10,322 nucleotides of DNA from JANNMJ01 sp031397815. Its GTDB lineage: Bacteria; Bacteroidota; Bacteroidia; Cytophagales; Hymenobacteraceae. This document shows positions 6,565 to 10,322 of the stretch, in pieces. Position 1 is the stretch's first letter. Each line of letters opens with the position of its first letter. Under the pieces are notes generated by a model, which worked only from the letters and a program-made list of their open reading frames with translations, was not told the DNA's origin and did no database searches. The position numbers and the translations under genes were made by a program. The stretch lies in NCBI GenBank assembly GCA_031397815.1, contig JANNMJ010000229.1, positions 1 to 10,322 of the forward strand, read 5' to 3'.

Positions 6565-7129
6565 AGACCAATTTCGCCTCCGCCAACACCTGATACACGC
6601 GGTGCGTCGGCAGGCCCATCACCGTGAAATACGACCCTTCCAGGCGGGTGATGGCGGCGAGGCCAATCCAGTCTTGCGCGCCGTAGGCTCCGGCTTTATC
6701 GAGTGGCCGGTGCTTGCGGACGTACTGCTGAATCTCGGCGTCGGTGAGGTCGGCGAAGGTGACGGCGGTGCGGTCGTGCAGGAGCCACGCCAGCTCGCCG
6801 TAACGCAGACAAACGCCCGTGAACACCTCGTGGGTGCGGCCCGAAAGCTGCCGGAGCATCCGGTGCGCATCGGCTTCATCGGCGGGTTTATTAAGGACTT
6901 CTTCGTCGAGAACGACGATGGTGTCAGCCGTCAGCACCGCGTGGCCCGCCGCTACTTCATCGTCGTACGCCACCGCTTTACGGTGCGCCAGATATTCCGC
7001 GATTTGCGCGCCGCGTAAATGTGCCGGAAACGACTCGTCAATATCGGGCTTCACCCGGACGGTAAATTCAACATCGAGCGCCGCCAGCAGCTGCGAGCGA
7101 CGAGGGGAGCCAGAGGCCAGAATCAGCAT
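6563..7129 (-). CDS. maf: Maf-like nucleoside triphosphate pyrophosphatase
   Basis: Maf proteins hydrolyse dTTP, UTP and modified pyrimidine nucleotides to monophosphates in the cytoplasm, keeping aberrant nucleotides out of nucleic acids. Some members have been linked to septation control. The 188-residue product is full length. It opens with LILASGSPRRSQLL (2-15), the family signature. TADTIV (67-72) carries the catalytic Asp69, NKPADEADA (80-88) follows, and KAGAYGAQ (145-152) matches the dTTP/UTP-type (YhdE-like) subgroup. The ATG at 7129 sits immediately before the signature. It begins 39 bases after the stop of the DUF1015 gene on the same strand, so the two are likely one transcript. 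The last codons overlap a small hairpin with the convergent exonuclease gene. Confidence 0.95.
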   Translation of the reverse strand: MLILASGSPRRSQLLAALDVEFTVRVKPDIDESFPAHLRGAQIAEYLAHRKAVAYDDEVAAGHAVLTADTIVVLDEEVLNKPADEADAHRMLRQLSGRTHEVFTGVCLRYGELAWLLHDRTAVTFADLTDAEIQQYVRKHRPLDKAGAYGAQDWIGLAAITRLEGSYFTVMGLPTHRVYQVLAEAKLV

Positions 7130-7168
7130 CAGTAGTTTTTTGAAAAGAGCGAATAGCCGTAACGGCCG

Positions 7169-8449
7169 CTAATCCGCGATACCGGCGAACAGGAAGCCGC
7201 CAATCACTTTGGGGTAGAAAAAGGTCGATTTCTGCGGCATCAGCGCCCCCGATTCGCACACCCGCAAGACTTCCGCCATCGTCACTTCCTTGGTGATGAA
7301 CGCGGCGGTCGCTTCCCCGGAATCGACGCGCTTCAAGCAATCGGGTACCGACCGAACATACGCTAGCTCCGGTGAGCGCCGCTGCTGTTCGCGGTCCAGC
7401 CCCAACACGCGCTCAAACACGAAATGGTGCAGCACCGTGAGGTCGAGCGCCGCGACCGCCGGGGGTACCGGCCAATCGAGGAGCGCGTGGGCTTCCGGCC
7501 GCAGCCGCAGCTTGTAAGCCGCCCCGCCGCGCAGATACAGCCCAAACGCCCACGGCTTACCGGCGATGATAGCGTCCAGCTCGTAAGGGTCGTCTTGCGG
7601 GGTAACGACGAAATACGGGCTCAAGCGCGTCAGAAATTCCTCATTGGTCAGCGTCAGCGTGCGCAAAACGCGGTGCGTCGGCAGGATGCGCAAATCATCA
7701 GCCGCTGAGTTGGTGAGGTACATCAGGTGGAAATTCCAATCTTCCTCGCCCGTGGGCGGCGCGGTGGCGGCAGCAGCCCGCGCGCGCCGGTACTGTAACG
7801 ACCCTTCATAACGGTGATGCCCATCGGCGAGGACGACGGACGTTTCCGCCAGCACGCCCCGAATCAGCGCCTGCGCTTCACGGTCGTGGATGGGCGCCAA
7901 CACATCGCGCACGCCCTGATAATCTTCGGTTTCGTAGAGCGGCGCCGAAATAGCTTCGTCGAGCAGGGCTTCGAGCCGATGCGCCGGGTCATGGTACAAC
8001 CCGTGCGTGGCCGACGATTGAAACTGCGTCGCCGCGAGCAGCGCCGTGCGATCGTTGACGGCCGCCGGTATCGTGTCTTCGTGGCGCAGCACGGCGCCGT
8101 CGGTCCAGTCGGTGGCGCGAATCAGCGTCAGAAAACCCCGCCGAATGTATTCCTGTGAGGAGCCGGGAAGCCGGAAGTACTGGTAATACGCGTAAAAGCC
8201 GGGCAGCGGGTCCTGCTCGATAATGCCTTCCGCTCGCCACCGCGCCAGCGTGCGCGCAGCGGTAGCGGGGGCGTCGAGCCCTTCCTCGGGGCGCGGCACT
8301 TGCAGATGAATCGAGTTGAGCGGCTCGCGGTAAAGCGCCTCGCGCTGCCGGTCCGACACCACATCGAACAGCGGCGACGTCAGCTCACCGATGCGCGGCG
8401 TGAGAGGGGATGAATAGCGCCAAGCGCGAAACGGGCGGATATCGGCCAT
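7169..8449 (-). CDS. DUF1015 family protein
   Basis: A 426-residue soluble protein matching the DUF1015 family, whose biochemical function is not established. Recognisable blocks are the N-terminal IRPFRAWRY (4-12), DGHHRYEGSLQYRRAR (209-224, the most diagnostic block), LPTHRVL (256-262) and MPQKSTFFYPK (404-414). The ATG at 8449 is chosen because the conserved IRPFRAW block follows at once; the frame extends upstream to about 8668, but that extension overlaps the divergent nitroreductase gene and looks like antisense shadow. In several Bacteroidota, DUF1015 genes lie near serine-biosynthesis genes (established from general knowledge); here the downstream partner is maf. Its 5' region contains one of two TACGTA-centred palindromes shared with the divergent nitroreductase promoter. 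Confidence 0.93.
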   Translation of the reverse strand: MADIRPFRAWRYSSPLTPRIGELTSPLFDVVSDRQREALYREPLNSIHLQVPRPEEGLDAPATAARTLARWRAEGIIEQDPLPGFYAYYQYFRLPGSSQEYIRRGFLTLIRATDWTDGAVLRHEDTIPAAVNDRTALLAATQFQSSATHGLYHDPAHRLEALLDEAISAPLYETEDYQGVRDVLAPIHDREAQALIRGVLAETSVVLADGHHRYEGSLQYRRARAAAATAPPTGEEDWNFHLMYLTNSAADDLRILPTHRVLRTLTLTNEEFLTRLSPYFVVTPQDDPYELDAIIAGKPWAFGLYLRGGAAYKLRLRPEAHALLDWPVPPAVAALDLTVLHHFVFERVLGLDREQQRRSPELAYVRSVPDCLKRVDSGEATAAFITKEVTMAEVLRVCESGALMPQKSTFFYPKVIGGFLFAGIAD

Positions 8450-8457
8450 CAGGTACG

Positions 8458-8469
8458 GTTTACGTACAC
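8458..8469. promoter_or_regulatory. Candidate operator, DUF1015-proximal palindrome
   Basis: GTTTACGTACAC is symmetric at 10 of 12 positions around TACGTA and lies 9 bases upstream of the DUF1015 ATG. It closely resembles the perfect palindrome at 8518-8529; the two centres are exactly 60 bases apart. A shared regulator is inferred. Confidence 0.4.
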
Positions 8470-8508
8470 AAAGGTCGGGTTTGATAAACCTTTCCGAAAG
8501 AAGGTGCG

Positions 8509-8536
8509 TTGGATTCGATGTACGTACATACATTTG
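8509..8536 (+). promoter_or_regulatory. Candidate promoter for the nitroreductase-pirin pair
   Basis: TACATTTG (8529-8536) perfectly matches the Bacteroidota -7 element TAnnTTTG. TTGG (8509-8512), 16 bases upstream of it, is a partial -33 element. The predicted transcript would begin roughly 10-15 bases before the ATG at 8558, a short leader. Confidence 0.5.
8518..8529. promoter_or_regulatory. Candidate operator, 12-bp perfect palindrome
   Basis: ATGTACGTACAT is a perfect 12-bp palindrome. It fills the spacer of the candidate nitroreductase promoter and abuts the -7 element, so a protein bound here would block RNA polymerase. A near copy lies at 8458-8469. The regulator gene is not in the window. 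Confidence 0.45.
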
Positions 8537-8557
8537 CAGCGTAACAACCTCCAGAAG

Positions 8558-9172
8558 ATGACAACCACCGTCGAACAGGCGACTCCGCCCACCAAAACCG
8601 CCCCCACCGAACACGCTGTTCACCCGCTGCTGCGGGCGCGTTGGAGCCCCCGCGCCTTCACGCCGCAACCGCTCACCGACGACGAGCTAGCCACTATCCT
8701 CGAAGCCGCCACTTGGGCGCCTTCCGCGAGTAATGAGCAGCCGTGGCTCTTCGTGTACGCGCATCGGCACGACGAAGCGGCTTTTCAGCGCCTCCTCGAC
8801 TGTTTGGTGCCCGCTAACCAAGCATGGGCGAAGGATGCGGCCGTGCTGGTGATGAGCTTGGCGCGCACCACGATGGCGGGCACCGGCAAGCCGAATAAAT
8901 ACGCGTGGCACGACGTAGGCGCCGCCACCACGTCGGCGCTGTTGCAGGCCACGGCGCTCGGGCTGCACGGCCACGTAATGGCGGGCTTCGAGGCGGAAAA
9001 AGCGCGCACCGCGTTTGCGTTGCCGCAGGAAATCGATGTGGTGAATTTCACCGCGCTCGGCCATATCGGCTCGCCGGAACAGCTGGAAGAGCCATACCGG
9101 AGCCGCGAGCATACCGAGCGCAAGCGCAAGCCACTCGCGGAAGTGACGTTTGCGGGGCAGCCGACTTTTTGA
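8558..9172 (+). CDS. Nitroreductase family FMN-dependent oxidoreductase
   Basis: A 204-residue cytoplasmic flavoprotein of the nitroreductase superfamily. Typical members are FMN-binding homodimers that use NAD(P)H to reduce nitro compounds, quinones or related substrates. The N-terminal FMN-binding block RARWSPRAF (26-34), the block WAPSASNEQPW (53-63), the central helix HDVGAATTSALLQATALGL (118-136) and C-terminal FTALGHIG (164-171) follow the family order. The length is typical. The ATG at 8558 is preferred because it lies 21 bases after a perfect TAnnTTTG element; the open frame upstream to 8504 would include the promoter. The first ~20 residues are a Thr/Pro-rich lead not needed for the fold. 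The pirin gene follows after 33 bases and is probably co-transcribed. The physiological substrate cannot be assigned. Confidence 0.92.
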   Translation: MTTTVEQATPPTKTAPTEHAVHPLLRARWSPRAFTPQPLTDDELATILEAATWAPSASNEQPWLFVYAHRHDEAAFQRLLDCLVPANQAWAKDAAVLVMSLARTTMAGTGKPNKYAWHDVGAATTSALLQATALGLHGHVMAGFEAEKARTAFALPQEIDVVNFTALGHIGSPEQLEEPYRSREHTERKRKPLAEVTFAGQPTF

Positions 9173-9205
9173 GAGTTTTTTTGAGAATAAAAAGGTTCGT
9201 TTAAT

Positions 9206-9910
9206 ATGACGGTCCACCATCCGGCCGCTACGCGCGGCCACGCCAACCACGGTTGGCTCAATTCCTTCCATACGTTCAGCTTCGCCGGGTACAACAACCC
9301 CGCGCGGATGAGCTTTGGCCTCCTACGCGTCCTTAACGACGATACCGTGGCGGGCGGACAGGGCTTTGGGGCGCACCCGCACGCCAATATGGAAATCGTG
9401 AGCATCCCGCTCGAAGGCGATTTGCGCCACCGCGATTCCACGGGGCGGCACGAGATTATTCGGCAGGGTGATGTGCAGATTATGTCGGCTGGCTCGGGGA
9501 TTCAGCATTCGGAAGTAAATGCGAATGCCGACCGGCCGGTTAAATTCCTGCAAATCTGGGTTTTTCCGAAGGAAGCCGGAATTGCGCCGCGCTACGAGCA
9601 GAAATCTTTTCCGCCGGAAGGTCGTCAGGGGCATTTCCAAGCCGTCGTCTCGCCAACTGACCCGGCAGCGGTCTGGATTAATCAGGATGCCGTTTTCTCG
9701 CTCGGCCGCTTTACGGCCGGGGAAGCCGCGACATACCCCGTGCAATTCGCCGGTAACGGCGTGTACGCATTCGTCCTCAGCGGCGAAGTGACTATTAATG
9801 GCCAATCGCTACAGACCCGCGATGGCTTGGGCATCACCGACGAAGACGTATTAAATGTGCAAGCCGGCAGCGATGCCGAAGTGCTGCTCATTGAAGTGCC
9901 GATGCGTTAA
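9206..9910 (+). CDS. Pirin family protein (YhhW-like quercetin dioxygenase)
   Basis: A 234-residue bicupin of the pirin family. The metal site is clear in the N-terminal cupin: His57 and His59 (GAHPHANMEIVS) with His101 and Glu103 (GIQHSEVN), the same spacing and nearly the same numbering as in E. coli YhhW, which cleaves quercetin with molecular oxygen. The opening block HANHGWLNSFHTFSFAGY (12-29) is the usual pirin start. The C-terminal cupin (about 145-233) lacks an obvious second metal site, as expected. The length is typical. It follows the nitroreductase gene by 33 bases with no terminator between, so both likely form one redox or detoxification operon. Quercetinase activity is inferred from the family only; some pirins act as regulators instead. 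Confidence 0.95.
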   Translation: MTVHHPAATRGHANHGWLNSFHTFSFAGYNNPARMSFGLLRVLNDDTVAGGQGFGAHPHANMEIVSIPLEGDLRHRDSTGRHEIIRQGDVQIMSAGSGIQHSEVNANADRPVKFLQIWVFPKEAGIAPRYEQKSFPPEGRQGHFQAVVSPTDPAAVWINQDAVFSLGRFTAGEAATYPVQFAGNGVYAFVLSGEVTINGQSLQTRDGLGITDEDVLNVQAGSDAEVLLIEVPMR

Positions 9911-9938
9911 CGTAGGTCCGTGTGCCCAGAGCCCGTTA

Positions 9939-9992
9939 GCCCGGGGTAGATTTCTGCGAAATCAACCCCGGGATTTGGAGAAGAACCCCGTT
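9939..9992 (-). repeat. 54-bp palindromic dispersed repeat, right copy
   Basis: The reverse complement of this stretch matches 293-346 at 51 of 54 positions. It contains the same palindrome (GCCCGGGGT arms, core GATTTC-N3-GAAATC) followed on the minus strand by the AACGGGGTTC block. Its position 29 bases after the pirin stop means it could also end that transcript as a stem-loop. Confidence 0.85.
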
Positions 9993-10036
9993 GGGGTTCC
10001 CCAATTGATTGCGAAATGCGAACCCCAACGGGGTTC
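9983..10036. repeat. Inverted pair of 17-bp palindromes
   Basis: GAACCCC-GTT-GGGGTTC (9983-9999) and GAACCCC-AAC-GGGGTTC (10020-10036) are each palindromic and are exact reverse complements of one another, 20 bases apart. The first overlaps the end of the 54-bp element. They can fold as two small hairpins or one larger one. Confidence 0.8.
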
Positions 10037-10045
10037 ATTTCCACC

Positions 10046-10083
10046 GCCCGGGGTTGGCGGCGCTCTGCGCCGACTACCCGGGC
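10046..10083. repeat. Third palindrome of the GCCCGGG type
   Basis: GCCCGGGGTTGGCGGCGC (10046-10063) pairs imperfectly with the stretch ending in CCCGGGC at 10083, with loop TCT. The outer arms match those of the 54-bp element, but the core differs (GGCGC instead of GATTTC). It suggests a variant subfamily sharing the same ends. Confidence 0.7.
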
Positions 10084-10138
10084 ACACGCTGGGCACACGC
10101 TGGGCACACGCTGGGCACACGCTGGGCACACGCTGGGC
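10080..10138. repeat. 11-bp tandem repeat, 5.4 copies
   Basis: The unit GGGCACACGCT is repeated five times without a mismatch (10080-10134), followed by a partial GGGC. The first copy begins within the closing arm of the preceding palindrome. The period is not a multiple of three, and no gene crosses it, so it is non-coding. Confidence 0.95.
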
Positions 10139-10155
10139 TCAATCACAGAGCTGTC

Positions 10156-10283
10156 TCGTCCGGCCCTGGCTATACAGGGTGAGGTGATAATCCGGCTGGG
10201 GCTTTACAGCTGGACGTGGTAATCCGGCTTGGACTTTACAGGGGGGAAAGGTAAGTCGGTCGCGGCGTTAGAGTGGTGGCGGG
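10156..10283. repeat. Degenerate 32-bp tandem repeat, about four units
   Basis: Units begin at 10156, 10188, 10220 and 10252. The best pair is units 2 and 3, which share TAATCCGGCT...CTTTACAG with two differences over 22 positions. Unit 1 matches unit 2 at 16 of 22 and unit 4 matches unit 3 at about 13 of 22. The remaining 10 bases of each unit are G-rich but variable. The spacing is constant at 32. No flanking cas genes exist and the units diverge too much for a CRISPR array. Confidence 0.6.
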
Positions 10284-10322
10284 CGGAGTTGGGGTCGTGG
10301 GCTGGTAGTAATTTTTCCAGCG

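Larger units (their letters stand above)
9911..10322. other. Repeat-dense non-coding region, no gene seen
   Basis: No protein-like reading frame is seen in these 412 bases; the open frames are translations of the repeats. The region stacks at least five repeat structures in order: the inverted copy of the 54-bp element, a second palindrome pair, a third GCCCGGG-type palindrome, an 11-bp tandem array and a degenerate 32-bp tandem array. The last ~40 bases (10284-10322) show nothing recognisable. A terminator for the nitroreductase-pirin transcript is not separately visible; the first palindrome, 29 bases after the pirin stop, may serve that purpose. Confidence 0.7.

Noticed and set aside
8450..8668. 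N-terminal extension of the DUF1015 protein
   Set aside because: It overlaps the divergent nitroreductase gene and promoter, and the conserved IRPFRAW block begins right after the ATG at 8449.
293..9992. Composite transposon bounded by terminal inverted repeats
   Set aside because: No transposase or integrase is present, the enclosed genes are mostly ordinary chromosomal housekeeping families, and no target-site duplication is apparent.
10156..10283. CRISPR array
   Set aside because: The 32-bp periodicity has poorly conserved units with no repeat-spacer alternation, and no cas gene is near.

Overview
The window looks like chromosomal DNA from a high-GC member of the Bacteroidota, most likely Hymenobacter or a close relative in the Cytophagales. 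This is an inference from several signs. Base composition is around 60% G+C over most genes. Start codons lack a clear Shine-Dalgarno sequence. Two upstream regions carry perfect matches to the Bacteroidota -7 promoter element TAnnTTTG. The gene content includes two DUF4142 lipoproteins, a UvrA whose first zinc-binding CxxC is absent, and DUF1015. No rRNA, tRNA, CRISPR array or recognisable transposase was seen.

Layout. Positions 1-455 hold no convincing gene. They contain an 83-nt hairpin (197-279), a 54-bp palindromic repeat (293-346) and a 12-bp duplication. Two tandem plus-strand genes for DUF4142 lipoproteins follow (456-1142 and 1311-1937), each with its own strong hairpin terminator. 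Positions 2038-2690 form a lower-GC pocket with a 47-residue ORF on the plus strand and an unrecognised 147-residue ORF on the minus strand. A long uvrA (2716-5769, minus) comes next, then a divergent DnaQ-like DEDDh exonuclease (5962-6531, plus). The minus-strand pair DUF1015-maf (8449 down to 6563) converges on the exonuclease gene. Divergent from DUF1015, a plus-strand pair encodes an FMN nitroreductase and a pirin/quercetinase (8558-9910). Positions 9911-10322 are non-coding and crowded with repeats: an inverted copy of the 54-bp element, two further palindromes, an 11-bp tandem array and a degenerate 32-bp tandem array.

How the genes relate. UvrA (excision repair), Maf (hydrolysis of non-canonical nucleotides) and the exonuclease all touch nucleic-acid quality control. 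They are not one operon, so the association may be chance. Nitroreductase and pirin are 33 bp apart and probably co-transcribed as an oxidoreductase or detoxification pair. Two similar TACGTA-centred palindromes, with centres 60 bp apart, lie in the DUF1015/nitroreductase intergenic region and suggest a shared regulator.

The protein genes are mostly familiar families, and I see no clear new multi-gene system. The most unusual content is the repeat DNA: a near-identical 54-bp palindromic element in opposite orientations about 9.6 kb apart, bracketing all the intact genes, together with the stacked repeat families at the right end.
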